64,000 nt of DNA from contig JABCZI010000005.1 in assembly GCA_013289765.1 (NCBI GenBank), positions 62,001-126,000 of the forward strand. Direction: 5' to 3'. Source of the stretch: Acidobacteriota bacterium (GTDB taxonomy: Bacteria; Acidobacteriota; Terriglobia; Terriglobales; Acidobacteriaceae). A program made the position numbers and the translations under genes. Below the pieces are notes generated by a model, which saw nothing but the letters and a program-made list of their open reading frames with translations, was not told where the DNA came from and did no database searches. Below are positions 1-9,100 of this stretch, piece after piece; position 1 is the first letter of the stretch, and each line of letters begins with the position of its first letter.

Positions 1-690
1 CGCTCCGGTGCCGGCCACGGAACGAATCCGTCCGGGAATTGGGGAACGGATCTCGATCGTTGAGCGTTGCGCAGAGCTTGGAGGTACGAGCGGCGTGACC
101 TTGGCGATCAGGCCGCCCTGGTGGATGGCGGTGCCGGGACGGTCTGAGTCGAGAACGCGCACGGATTCCGGAGAGGCAATTTGCGCGGGCTGCAGCAATG
201 CGAGAATCTGCGGACGTCCCGACGCATCTCCGAAACGAACCAGCGACAACGCCGCATTGCCTCGAACCATTTGCGAGGGGTCGGCGAGCATCTTCAGCAA
301 GGTCTCGTGGAATCCTGCGCTGGACGAGTCTTGTCCCATGACCCAGGCATCGGTGTTACGCACTTCTTCGACGGGATCGGCCGCCAGTTGCATCAGTTGC
401 GGATACCATTGTTTGGCGGTCGCATCCTGCCGCGTAATTCGCTCGCCAACTTGCACCAGCGCCTGCTGAATGTGGCGCGGCTTCTTCGTGTCGTGCAGAT
501 ATTCGGTTAATTGCTGATCGGAAAGTTTTCGTCCAAACCAGGTGTTCCACCAGAACAGGAAAGGCATGAGGCAGATCAACCACGCGGTGAGGAAGAAGAG
601 AAGTTTCTGGGCACGGGACATGCCGAGCTTGGGAACCGCTTGGTGAGCTGTTTCGGCCTTCATATCGATGCTTGCGCGGCTATTGGACAT
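1..690 (-). CDS. Membrane-anchored HEAT-repeat protein with a barrel-sandwich-like start (3' end cut)
   Basis: The reading frame is open from the ATG at 690 to the window edge (230 codons, no stop), so the C-terminus is missing. Residues about 30-50 form one hydrophobic anchor (KLLFFLTAWLICLMPFLFWW). After it come helical repeats of HEAT type, for example around LADPSQMVRGNAALSLVRFG, each with the usual hydrophobic and Arg pattern. The last visible residues (IEIRSPIPGRIRSVAGTGA) resemble the start of a lipoyl/HlyD-like barrel-sandwich domain; this part is inference. The start codon overlaps the end of the signal peptidase gene by 11 bases, which suggests translational coupling. The function is unknown; HEAT repeats usually bind proteins. 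Confidence 0.75.
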   Translation of the reverse strand, partial: MSNSRASIDMKAETAHQAVPKLGMSRAQKLLFFLTAWLICLMPFLFWWNTWFGRKLSDQQLTEYLHDTKKPRHIQQALVQVGERITRQDATAKQWYPQLMQLAADPVEEVRNTDAWVMGQDSSSAGFHETLLKMLADPSQMVRGNAALSLVRFGDASGRPQILALLQPAQIASPESVRVLDSDRPGTAIHQGGLIAKVTPLVPPSSAQRSTIEIRSPIPGRIRSVAGTGA

Positions 691-1534
691 GCTTGCCGAG
701 GCGACTCGAACCAAGGACATAAAGCGGCTTCCCTGCGACAGAATCCTTGTTGACGAGCCCAAAGGCTTGCCAACGGCTGTCTAGGCTGACGTCCCGGTTA
801 TCACCCATAACGAAGTATTTGCCGCTCCCCACTGTAACTGGTCCGAAGTCGACCATCCAGTTCGAGGGATTCCGTGAGGTATGCTGGACGTAGGGCTCGA
901 TGATCGTTTGACCATTAACAGATACATCGCCCGCGTTACCCTGAATAGTGTCACCGCCAGTCGCTATCACGCGCTTTACAAAGAATGTGCCATCTCTCTC
1001 GAAGATAATTACGTCTTGATGTTCGGGGGACCGTGAACGGTAATAACGCATGTCCGCCACAATCTGGTCGCCTTTCAGCACGGTATTCTCCATGGAAGTC
1101 GAAGGTATGGAGAAACTGCGGAACCCAGATGCACGCGCGAGTGCCGCCCCGGAAAGGCCGAGAGTCAGTAGGGTGGCCGGCACGATTGCGACCAACCACC
1201 AAACCGAGGGTCGAACCTCCGCTTCAAGGTTCCGGGCTAAGAGGGCACTGCAAGCAGCGTATACGTAGAGAACAATCCATCCCCAGCAGAGCAAAACAAA
1301 CGCCACGTAAAAGCGCGGAAATCGCAGGGGCCAGAAGCAAATCAGCAGAGTGGCAAAGATCAGGAGCAAGGTGATCGCTCTCCGCCACTGCCCAAGAAAA
1401 AGCTGTCCCGCTCCAGGCACGATGGCGGAGGACAGAGCACCCATTAGATGACGTTTCGTTTTGCGGGATGATCGCGCGGGCGCGGGCGGATCATCGTTTG
1501 GGGAAACGATCGGGATAGGTACTAATTCCGGCAC
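680..1534 (-). CDS. lepB: Signal peptidase I with extra N-terminal membrane segments
   Basis: This is an S26 family peptidase that removes signal peptides at the outer face of the inner membrane. The Ser-Lys dyad is visible as Ser147 in PSTSMENTV and Lys187 in FFVKRVIATGGD, followed by the conserved GDNRDVSLDSR box. At 284 residues it is longer than a minimal enzyme. Residues 30-130 hold about three hydrophobic helices before the catalytic domain, with a start (SSAIVPGAGQLFLGQWRRA) like TM2-type small membrane domains. The start is GTG and no clear Shine-Dalgarno is seen. It overlaps the downstream HEAT-repeat gene by 11 bases. A second, shorter signal peptidase lies at 59949. Confidence 0.93.
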   Translation of the reverse strand: MPELVPIPIVSPNDDPPAPARSSRKTKRHLMGALSSAIVPGAGQLFLGQWRRAITLLLIFATLLICFWPLRFPRFYVAFVLLCWGWIVLYVYAACSALLARNLEAEVRPSVWWLVAIVPATLLTLGLSGAALARASGFRSFSIPSTSMENTVLKGDQIVADMRYYRSRSPEHQDVIIFERDGTFFVKRVIATGGDTIQGNAGDVSVNGQTIIEPYVQHTSRNPSNWMVDFGPVTVGSGKYFVMGDNRDVSLDSRWQAFGLVNKDSVAGKPLYVLGSSRLGKHVQ

Positions 1535-1565
1535 GACTCAGCAATATAGCAGAAATGTAAGCGAG

Positions 1566-1835
1566 CTACTCTACGACATCGGCATCAAGTACGCGCTCTT
1601 GTTCCAGATAGTGCGAAACGGCGTACTGGGCGAGAAGCGGCGTGAGAACGCGGATTTCGGCTCCGATCCATTCACCCTTGGCGTGCGGGGCGTTGGGCGC
1701 GTGGTTGCAGCGGCCGCCGCTACCGAATTGGGGGCCAAAATCAGCGCTTTGAATCTGATCGAATTGCTTGATCTCGCGCCAGGCTTCGTCGCCGATGGTG
1801 CCGGCAACGTCGATTTTTAGGCGAACCAGAGGCAT
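1566..1835 (-). CDS. Small hypothetical protein, 89 residues
   Basis: No known family is recognised. The frame begins with ATG at 1835 and codes for a soluble, mildly acidic protein (starts MPLVRLKIDVAGTIGDEAWRE, ends VLDADVVE) with no signal peptide or membrane segment. It is collinear with the exporter genes upstream and lepB downstream, with a 31-base gap to lepB. The opposite strand also has an open frame here, but its product is Ala/Gly-rich and looks like a shadow. The ribosome site is weak, so the gene is plausible rather than certain. Confidence 0.5.
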   Translation of the reverse strand: MPLVRLKIDVAGTIGDEAWREIKQFDQIQSADFGPQFGSGGRCNHAPNAPHAKGEWIGAEIRVLTPLLAQYAVSHYLEQERVLDADVVE

Positions 1836-1943
1836 AGCAAAGTTGTTTTAATACAAAACCGTTCTAACACAGAGGACGCGGGGGAACACGGGGTAAAATT
1901 TTGTTCTTCTATTAATTGAGAATGTGTAGCATGGGCGCTCGGC

Positions 1944-2771
1944 TTACGCGGCCGGTTTCGTGCTGCGGCGATTGGCCATCAGGAACGCGAGGCCGAACAT
2001 TACCAGGGAAAACAAAAGCAACGTCGCGATCGCCGAGGGCAGTGGGAACGTTGCAGTCATCCCAGGATAAAGCAGAGCCCTCAGAGCTTCGACGCCGTAG
2101 GTCAGCGGATTCAGATACATGAGGACGCGAATCCAGCCGGAGGCGCCAGTCATCGGAAACAACGCGCCCGACAGGAGCCACAAAGGAATCAGAAATAAAT
2201 TGATGATGCCGTGGAAGGCTTGCGTGGAATCCATTGGCCACGCGATGGCGAAGCCGAGTGCGGTGAGCGCGAACGAAACCAGAAACACGACAACGCCCAC
2301 CAGCAAAACTTGCAGGGGATTAAGGTGCACGCCGGCGAACGGCGCGAAGACCAGAAAGATCATTCCCTGCACCGCGGAAAGCGTCGTGCCGCCGATGACC
2401 TTGCCGAGAACGATCGCGGAGCGCGGCACCGGCGCGACCATGACTGAGAGCAGAAATCCTTCTTTGCGGTCCTCAATCAGCGACATCATGGCGAAGATGG
2501 AGGTGAAGAGCACGATCATGATGAGAGCGCCGGGGTAGAAATAATCCATGTAGTGCTGCTGGCCCTGGGCTCCGCCGGAACGAAACGAGGTGCCGAATCC
2601 GGAGCCGATCACCACCCAGAATAAAAGCGGCGAAGCCAGCACGCCGACTACGCGCGTCTTCTGGCGATAGAAGCGCACGATCTCGCGCCACCAGAGCGTG
2701 AATGCGGGCAGCAGAATTCCTGTGGAGGCTGGGGCCAAGGGGCGAGATAATGCCGCCGTTTGAGTAGCCAT
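1944..2771 (-). CDS. ABC-2 type transporter permease
   Basis: This is a 275-residue integral membrane subunit with about six hydrophobic helices, matching the ABC-2 permease family that pairs with DrrA-type ATPases. The family signature regions are visible: the loop MSLIEDRKEGFLLSVMVAP after helix 2 and the re-entrant segment NPLTYGVEALRALLYPG near the C-terminus. The frame is open further upstream, but ATG 2771 is preferred because it follows the small membrane gene (stop at 2777) and gives a normal length. The cognate ATPase is at 3021. The substrate cannot be read from the sequence; the position beside ctaA and the cytochrome genes leaves heme-related export possible but unproven. Confidence 0.9.
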   Translation of the reverse strand: MATQTAALSRPLAPASTGILLPAFTLWWREIVRFYRQKTRVVGVLASPLLFWVVIGSGFGTSFRSGGAQGQQHYMDYFYPGALIMIVLFTSIFAMMSLIEDRKEGFLLSVMVAPVPRSAIVLGKVIGGTTLSAVQGMIFLVFAPFAGVHLNPLQVLLVGVVVFLVSFALTALGFAIAWPMDSTQAFHGIINLFLIPLWLLSGALFPMTGASGWIRVLMYLNPLTYGVEALRALLYPGMTATFPLPSAIATLLLFSLVMFGLAFLMANRRSTKPAA

Positions 2772-2776
2772 AAATA

Positions 2777-3019
2777 TTAAGTCGCTTTCACAGCGGGAGG
2801 TTTGGCGGCCGAAGCAACCGCTTTCTTCTTGCCGAGCATGCCCGAATCGCGCATCTCCCAGTACGCGTTCAGCATAAAGACTCCCGAAAGCGTAAGCAGG
2901 ATGAGGCTCATGAAGAGGCCGTCGACAGTAGTGATCATGCCGTTGGTTAAGGTCCACACAACTCCCAGCAAGGGGAGGATTCCGAGCACGAGAGAAAGAG
3001 CGAGCATCATGGAAAGCAC
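2777..3019 (-). CDS. Small two-helix membrane protein between the ABC subunits
   Basis: The product is about 80 residues with two hydrophobic segments (LSLVLGILPLLGVVWTL and LFMSLILLTLSGVFML), then a Lys/Ala/Pro-rich tail. A strong AGGAGG lies on the minus strand just before the ATPase stop. GTG 3019 is 4 bases from it and the paired ATGs at 3010/3007 are 13 or more away, so the exact start is open. It sits between the ATPase (stop at 3021) and the permease (start at 2771). It may be an accessory subunit of this exporter; no family is recognised. Confidence 0.7.
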   Translation of the reverse strand: MLSMMLALSLVLGILPLLGVVWTLTNGMITTVDGLFMSLILLTLSGVFMLNAYWEMRDSGMLGKKKAVASAAKPPAVKAT

Positions 3020-3020
3020 A

Positions 3021-4073
3021 TTACCTCCTGTGATTTTCGGAACTGGACTGCGCGTTCTCTTCGTTATTGTTATTGTTGTCTTCGCCACTACCTTCGCTCC
3101 AGAATTTATGTCCGGTGCGGCGAATGAAAACATCTTCCAATGAGGGCTTGCTTACCGAGAGCGCTGTGATCTCTCCGGGAAAGGCTTCGACGATTTCGGT
3201 CACAAATCGGTGGGCGCCCTCACGCTCCATGCGGACCTGATTTTGAAGAACCGTAGTTTCAACATGAAAACGCGCGCGGATGCGCTCGGCGAGCAATCCG
3301 GCGTCGCGCGCGGCATCGAGCAACACAACGTCGCCCCCGATTTCGGCCTTCAACTCGGCAGGCGTGCCCAGAGCTACCAGGTTGCCTTCGTTCATGATGG
3401 CAAGCCGGTCGCAGCGCTCCGCCTCTTCCATGAGATGAGTGGTAACGAGCACGGAAACGCGCTCTTCGTCGCGCAGCATCTGCAAGTATTGCCAGAGATC
3501 GCGGCGCGCTCCGGGATCAAGGCCGGTTGTGGGTTCATCCAGCAAGAGCACGGCGGGATGATGCAGTAATCCTTTTCCCAGCTCGATTCGCCGCTGCATT
3601 CCGCCGGAAAAAGTTTCTACCAGCTCTTTAGCGCGATCCGCGAGACCGACTCGCGAAAGAATCTCCTGAATCCGTTTCTTCAGGGCAGCGCCACGAAGAC
3701 CATAAAGATGTCCTTGATGCCACAGATTCTCATAGGCAGTGAGCTTTAGGTCGATGCTCTGAGCCTGGAAGACCACGCCGATTTGCCGCCGCAAGCGTGC
3801 CGGTTCCCGTACGACGTCGCAACCCATGATAGTGGCGCTGCCAGCGGTCGGAATCATCAAGGTAGAAAGAATCCGGAAGAGCGTCGTCTTGCCGCTGCCA
3901 TTCGGGCCCAGCAGACCAAAAAGTTCCGCGGGGCGGACCTGGAAGGAAACTCGGTTCAGGGCTGTGCGGTTTTCATAGCGATGCACCAGGTTCTCAACTG
4001 AAATGACGGAATCGAAGGAAGGAGTATTTGCTTCCGGAGATGCGTCGACGAATGCAGAAGCTTTCGAGGCCAA
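3021..4073 (-). CDS. ABC exporter ATP-binding protein, DrrA-like
   Basis: This is a 350-residue cytoplasmic ATPase of the DrrA/CcmA type. Walker A GPNGSGKTT is at residues 56-64, the signature is FSGGMQRR, Walker B is LLLDEPTTGLDPG and the H-loop is TTHLMEE. The C-terminal part (ITALSVSKPSLEDVFIRRTGH) is the usual DrrA-type extension. The start is TTG at 4073 with AGGAAA upstream, and ATGs further in would remove residues before the ATPase fold. An unusual tail after residue 325 is rich in Asn, Glu and Ser. Together with the genes at 2777 and 1944 it forms a complete exporter whose substrate is unknown. Confidence 0.92.
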   Translation of the reverse strand: MASKASAFVDASPEANTPSFDSVISVENLVHRYENRTALNRVSFQVRPAELFGLLGPNGSGKTTLFRILSTLMIPTAGSATIMGCDVVREPARLRRQIGVVFQAQSIDLKLTAYENLWHQGHLYGLRGAALKKRIQEILSRVGLADRAKELVETFSGGMQRRIELGKGLLHHPAVLLLDEPTTGLDPGARRDLWQYLQMLRDEERVSVLVTTHLMEEAERCDRLAIMNEGNLVALGTPAELKAEIGGDVVLLDAARDAGLLAERIRARFHVETTVLQNQVRMEREGAHRFVTEIVEAFPGEITALSVSKPSLEDVFIRRTGHKFWSEGSGEDNNNNNEENAQSSSENHRR

Positions 4074-4165
4074 GGGTTTCCTAAATCAATTCCTGAAGTC
4101 GATTTTCTGAGATCAATCCAATAACAGTGTACGTTGTTTCTGGCTCCGGCATTCTCGGACAAGGA

Positions 4166-5056
4166 TCATGCGGCCGAGACATCCTGCTGCGATTGGGGAA
4201 CGCGTTCTTCAAATGCGGCCGGGACGTGGCGCCAAACCTGAATCGCCAGGACTACCGTAGTAGCGAGCAGCAAAGCTCCAACTGCAACGTGTGCCACGGT
4301 CGCTACCACCATCGGCAGTTCTGGTTGTACCGCGCTTCGGCCCCAGGCAACGCGAGTTAAAAATGCCGTAAAGCCGAGACAGAGTTGCGTGATCAGAAGC
4401 GCGAGCATGACGATTGCGGGACGGCGCACGGCTTCAATATTCGAATATACCGAGATGGCACGCACAGCAGTCCAGGACAGAACCAATGACACAATGACTG
4501 CGTGCACCACGTGTGGCCACCAACTCATCCCGTGATGACGGAACATACCGCCAAGAATAAGTTGAACGTAGAGAACGAAGATGGAGAGCCAGGTAAGAGT
4601 GGTCAAGCTGGGGCGGCGCTGGTCGAACTCGATGCGCGGCTGTTCCTCGACCCACTTGCGTCCAGTGAAAAGAGCGATGGCGACTGCGATGCAGAAAAAT
4701 GTTTGAGCCACGGTAGCGTGCGCGGTGGACACTGCCGGCGGCTGGAAAAATAGGACGGTGAGTCCGCCCAGAATGGCCTGGGCAATGACCGTGCAGAATG
4801 CCCCTACGGCCAGCCAGCGCAGCCAGCGGCGTTTTTCTACTAACAGAGTCCAAATTGCGATTGCCAGGGTTAAAGAAACCAGCGTGCCGGCAACCATGCG
4901 ATGGCTCCATTCGTAGCGCACGCCTCCCACGAAGTGCGGCACCTTTACCAGGTAGCCGAATGACGTGGGCCAGTCAGGAACGGACAGGCCTGCGTCATTG
5001 CTCGTAACCAACGCTCCAGCGGTGATGACGACGAAGGTCGCACATGCCACGAACAC
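4166..5056 (-). CDS. ctaA: Heme A synthase, COX15/CtaA family
   Basis: This membrane enzyme hydroxylates and oxidises heme O to heme A for cytochrome oxidases. The product has about eight hydrophobic helices and the family hallmark VTSNDAGLSVPDWPTSFG in the first loop, with heme-region histidines at EWSHRMVAG, STAHATVAQ, RHHGMSWWPHVVH and VAHVAVG. The first in-frame standard start is GTG 5056, which leaves almost nothing before the first helix and has no ribosome site. A CTG at 5104, 8 bases after AGGGAG, would add 16 residues resembling the normal family N-terminus. The true start is therefore unsettled. It lies downstream of the respiratory operon on the same strand. Confidence 0.88.
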   Translation of the reverse strand: MFVACATFVVITAGALVTSNDAGLSVPDWPTSFGYLVKVPHFVGGVRYEWSHRMVAGTLVSLTLAIAIWTLLVEKRRWLRWLAVGAFCTVIAQAILGGLTVLFFQPPAVSTAHATVAQTFFCIAVAIALFTGRKWVEEQPRIEFDQRRPSLTTLTWLSIFVLYVQLILGGMFRHHGMSWWPHVVHAVIVSLVLSWTAVRAISVYSNIEAVRRPAIVMLALLITQLCLGFTAFLTRVAWGRSAVQPELPMVVATVAHVAVGALLLATTVVLAIQVWRHVPAAFEERVPQSQQDVSAA

Positions 5057-5255
5057 GGCAAATGTGTGATGTGCGTGGTTGTACTTTGCCGGAATGGCTT
5101 TCAGAAGTTTCTCCCTGGATCGGCGGGATGCTCCTCCCGCTTTCGAGCGCTGCGGGCTGCGCCGACTGGCCCAGCCCGCACTGTAAACACTTCATGTTAC
5201 CAGACGACGTTATGCCGGCACACCGTCGCACAGCGCTGTAACCGATCCGGCCCGG

Positions 5256-6047
5256 TTACTCGCCTCCGGCTTTGAAGTTCTGATCCACGGTCTTTGTTTC
5301 TTTCGCGGCAACCGTTACCTTCTGGTCCTGTTCGCCAAGTTTTTCGTGCACGAACGCGATGGTGTAATCGCCCGGAGGAAGTCCCTTGATTTCGTATTTT
5401 CCGGATTTGTCGGTGACCGCGTAGAACGGGTTCTTAACCACGCTGACGTACATCTTCATCCATGGGTGTTGATTGCACTTTACCGGAAGCATGATTTCTT
5501 CGCGGGCGAAATTCTTTTCGATGGCTGGCGACGATGGAGGTTGGGATTCATTCCACTCGCGGTTGTCTTTCGGCGTGGGATGGATGTTGTGCGTGGTCTG
5601 ATCGTCATTCTTAATCTGAACGGTTTGGCCAGCCATTACTCCCAACACGTGCGGATGATATTTGCAGCCGCTCTGGTCGAGAACGACAGGGTCTTTCGGA
5701 ACGTCAAAGGTGCGGTTTCCCAGTCCGTCTTTTACGTACACGAAAACGTTGGCCAGATCGCCGCCGCTGACTACGATATTCTCGGCTTCGTTTGAGCCCT
5801 TGCAGGCTGGGTCCTGGCTCATATCGATCTTCGAAGGCTTGGGAGCGGTGCCATCAAACTTAACGGAGCCGTTCACGGTTGCGACCGTGGCGGGATCAAT
5901 GGGTGTCGCCGCCGGAGCGGGAGCAGCTTCCTTGTCTGCCATTTTGTTAGTCGATTGCTCCGTATTCTTGTTGCAAGCCGTGGTCAGCAGCAGACTCGAT
6001 AAGGCCAGGGTGCCAACCAATATCCTCGAACTGATTTTCGTATTCAT
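5256..6047 (-). CDS. Lipoprotein with a cupredoxin-like copper site and a carboxypeptidase-regulatory-like fold
   Basis: The signal peptide ends in LTTAC with Cys25 as the likely lipidation site, so the 263-residue protein should be anchored in the periplasm. Type 1 copper ligands are suggested by His153 (TTHNIHPTP), Cys191, His194 and Met197 (CNQHPWMKMY). The C-terminal part (SGKYEIKGLPPGDYTIAFVHEKLG) is the beta-sandwich common in carboxypeptidase-regulatory-like proteins. It lies 74 bases downstream of the eight-heme cytochrome on the same strand, so it may carry electrons from that complex. This role is inferred from position and ligands only. Confidence 0.85.
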   Translation of the reverse strand: MNTKISSRILVGTLALSSLLLTTACNKNTEQSTNKMADKEAAPAPAATPIDPATVATVNGSVKFDGTAPKPSKIDMSQDPACKGSNEAENIVVSGGDLANVFVYVKDGLGNRTFDVPKDPVVLDQSGCKYHPHVLGVMAGQTVQIKNDDQTTHNIHPTPKDNREWNESQPPSSPAIEKNFAREEIMLPVKCNQHPWMKMYVSVVKNPFYAVTDKSGKYEIKGLPPGDYTIAFVHEKLGEQDQKVTVAAKETKTVDQNFKAGGE

Positions 6048-6121
6048 AATGTCGCCCTCTCTGTGAAAGTAGTTGAGAAACTGTTTGTATCTTCCTGCGG
6101 ATTTCCACCAAACCGGTCATT

Positions 6122-9100
6122 CTACCGCGAACCCCCGCTGGCCGCGGCTTCATGAGACTCCGCCGCAGCTTTGTTGCGGTTGCCAGGTTCCCGGATGCTG
6201 GCCGTCTTTGCTCGCGGCATGGACGATGCTACTTTCCGTTGTTCCTCGGGCGTCAACTGGAAGATGTAATCGGTGAGCAGTTTGCGATGATCGCCCGCAT
6301 AGCCCTGGAATGAGGGCGGCGTCGGCCCGGCGAAAACCCACTGATTATTCTGCTGCTTGAATAATCCCGACGGCATTGAAGTTCCCGGGCTGACCGCCTG
6401 AGGATCCGTAATCCAACGCTCGACCCAATCTGGTTTCAAGCGCTCTTTCGCGAGCAAGAAGTTCGGCGCAGTGGCGATTTTGTCGTGCGCGGGATCGCCG
6501 GTGGCGTGACACTTTAAACACGGCGCTGCCGTGCTTGAGAACAGGCTGCGGGCCATGTCATTTTCTTTGGTCGTAAGCACCGGCACCTGCTCAGGAATAT
6601 AGGGCAGAGGCTGCTGCGACAGGGCCTGGAAGAAACGCACCAGCTTGCGGAGTTCGTTGTCCGAGAACGAGAACGTGGGCATGCGGACTTTTAAGTAGGG
6701 CCGCACGCCGTTGCGGTTCGTGTCGGTGGTGCTCAGGGCGGGATTCGACAAAAACTTACGCAGCCACTCAGGATCGACGCGCGCTCCTTCGCTTAAGAGT
6801 TTCGGAGGCAACTGCTCCTGATTGTCCTGATACTGCGGCAATCCCATCAATATTGTTTGTTGGCCGGGGATGAACTGGTGGCAGCCCATGCAGTTATATT
6901 TCTTGACGATCCACCAGCCTTCTTGAATGTCGTGGCGGGCGTCGCCCGGCTTGTACTGGTAACTCGCGGGCAGGGAAGTTTCTTCGCTTCCCATCAGGAA
7001 AGTTGTGAGATCGCGCACCTGATCCTTGGTGAGGTGCACGTTGGGCATGCGGAGAGCCTCAGTCTCGCCCCGTACCTTGCCTTGGTCATAAATGTTCGGC
7101 TCGGCAAGCTTGTGTTCGAAAAAGCCTTTGTGGTCGTACCATGGCTCGGTGGCCGGGCCATCGGGCAGGCGCGCGAGATCTTCTTTGTCTTTGATTGGCT
7201 CAGCTTCTTTGCCGCCGCGTTGGGCGGTTTCGGTGAATAGCGCGAAGTCGAGACGTTCGATGGGCTTGCTGCCTTCGAACGTTAGTTCGGTACCGATGCG
7301 GCCTTCGTCCTCAAAGCCCGCGATTTCATGGCATCCAGAGCAGCCGAAGTGACGCACCCATTTTTTGCCTTCGGTTTTCAGATTCGGATCGTCCATGAAT
7401 GATGCGTCGGCATACGACGACGGGTCCTGTTTTTTCTGCGCCATCAGATAGGTTGCGATGTCTTCCGCATCTTCTGGAGCAAGGCGAAGGCTCGGCATCA
7501 CCGTCATGTTCTGCACTTGCAGTTCGTGGCCGTCGTTCGGGCATTGGCTGTGGTCGAGGTCGAACTTATACGGCAGGCCCTTCTTCGCGTAATCTTCCGG
7601 ACCGATATCTTTTTTCTCGTACGGACAATAGGGACGCGTGCGCTCGCGCGCGTTGTGAATCCAGCGAACCAGGTAATCGTAATTTGCCTTTTCGCCGACG
7701 CGGGTCAGATTTGCGGCGAAAGTTCCGCCATGCAACTGATCGCCTTCGCCGATGGAATGGCAGGCCATACAGCCGCGGGTCTCAAATAATTCTTTGCCAT
7801 GGGCGGCATTGCCGGGCTTGTGTTTGGGAATCGAATCGGTGAATCCCGACTGCCAGATATAGGCGGAGATCGCCTGAATTTGATGGTCGCTCAGGCGGAA
7901 ATTTGGCATCTTGGTGGTGGGGCGGAAATCCGTAGGCTTCTTCAGCCAAACCGGAATCCAGTTTTTATTCAGCTTGAGACGCGCGTCTTTCAGATTTGGC
8001 CCAACCTTCTTCATGTCCTGCATGAGGTTGTGCGACTGGAAATCGAGCTGCTGCAAGCGCCCGTCCAGCTTGCTGTTCGCGACCCTCAGGTCAACCGCCT
8101 GGCCGTTCAGGCGATTCGCTTCGTCGTTGGATTGGGCCGCATCCGCCTGCTTCATCAGATAAGCGGTTTGTTTTAGGTTGTCTTTTTTTTGCGTCTCGAT
8201 CTGCTTGAGCTGCTGCCCGACTGAGTTCAGGTCTTCGGGTTCTTTGTCATAGCCCTCATAGCGGTGGCAGCCCATGCAGCCGCGTTGACGAAACAGATCT
8301 TTGCCATCGTTGATCGTCTGCCACTGCACATCGCCGCTGGCCAGCACCATGTCGGCGGCGTGGCAATTCTGGCAACCTGCTTGCGCGTTCTCCTTGGGAA
8401 ACAGCGGCCACAGCCAGTGCTCATAATTTCCGTGCGCCTTCTCGACGCTGGTGGTCGCGCGGCCGTTGCCTTGATGGCAGGGTGAGCAGCCGAATTTCTC
8501 TGGATCATGAATGCTTAACAACTCAGGCTCGGGATGACTTCCGAGCGCTTCCGCATACTCGTCCGGCTTCTTCTCGTTCTTTCCGGTCATTGCGGCCGGT
8601 GTAATTTTGAGCGGCTCGCGGGCATTCATGTGGCAAGATTCGCAGCGGTCAACGATGTTGGCATCGGCCACGTTGATCTGCACAATCGCCGGAACCCATT
8701 CGGTGGCGCGCCGTTTCAATCCATCGATTTGCTGAGGCGTGAGGTCGACCATGTGGTCGGAGATGTATTCGTCCATCTTTGCCCTGGCTGCGGTGACGGG
8801 CTTCAACACATCGCCGAGTTCGAGACTCAGCTTGGTGCGTTCGTCGCGGATTTCGTTGTATTTTTCTTCGAGCTGAGGAAAATTGTATTTCTGTTTGCTC
8901 CCATCCGGAAATTCAACCGTGGCCTGCTCGCTCTTGTATTTGTCAATTTCTTTTCGCTTGCTGACCTTAGCGGAATCACTGGTGCTGGTTTCGTACTCGT
9001 AGGTCAGCGCGTTCACATAGGCGCGGCGGTCGGTGAAGATGCTCTGCACGGCCAGCAGGCGGGCGCTGGCGTCGTCGAGTTTCTTGCGGGATTCATCGGC

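Noticed and set aside
8-469. Open frame on the plus strand at the window start
   Set aside because: It is a shadow of the minus-strand HEAT-repeat gene, whose frame is open to the edge and has recognisable repeats and a membrane anchor.
1461-1820. Plus-strand frame of 119 residues
   Set aside because: It overlaps lepB and the small minus-strand gene, is Ala/Gly-rich and has no motif or ribosome site.
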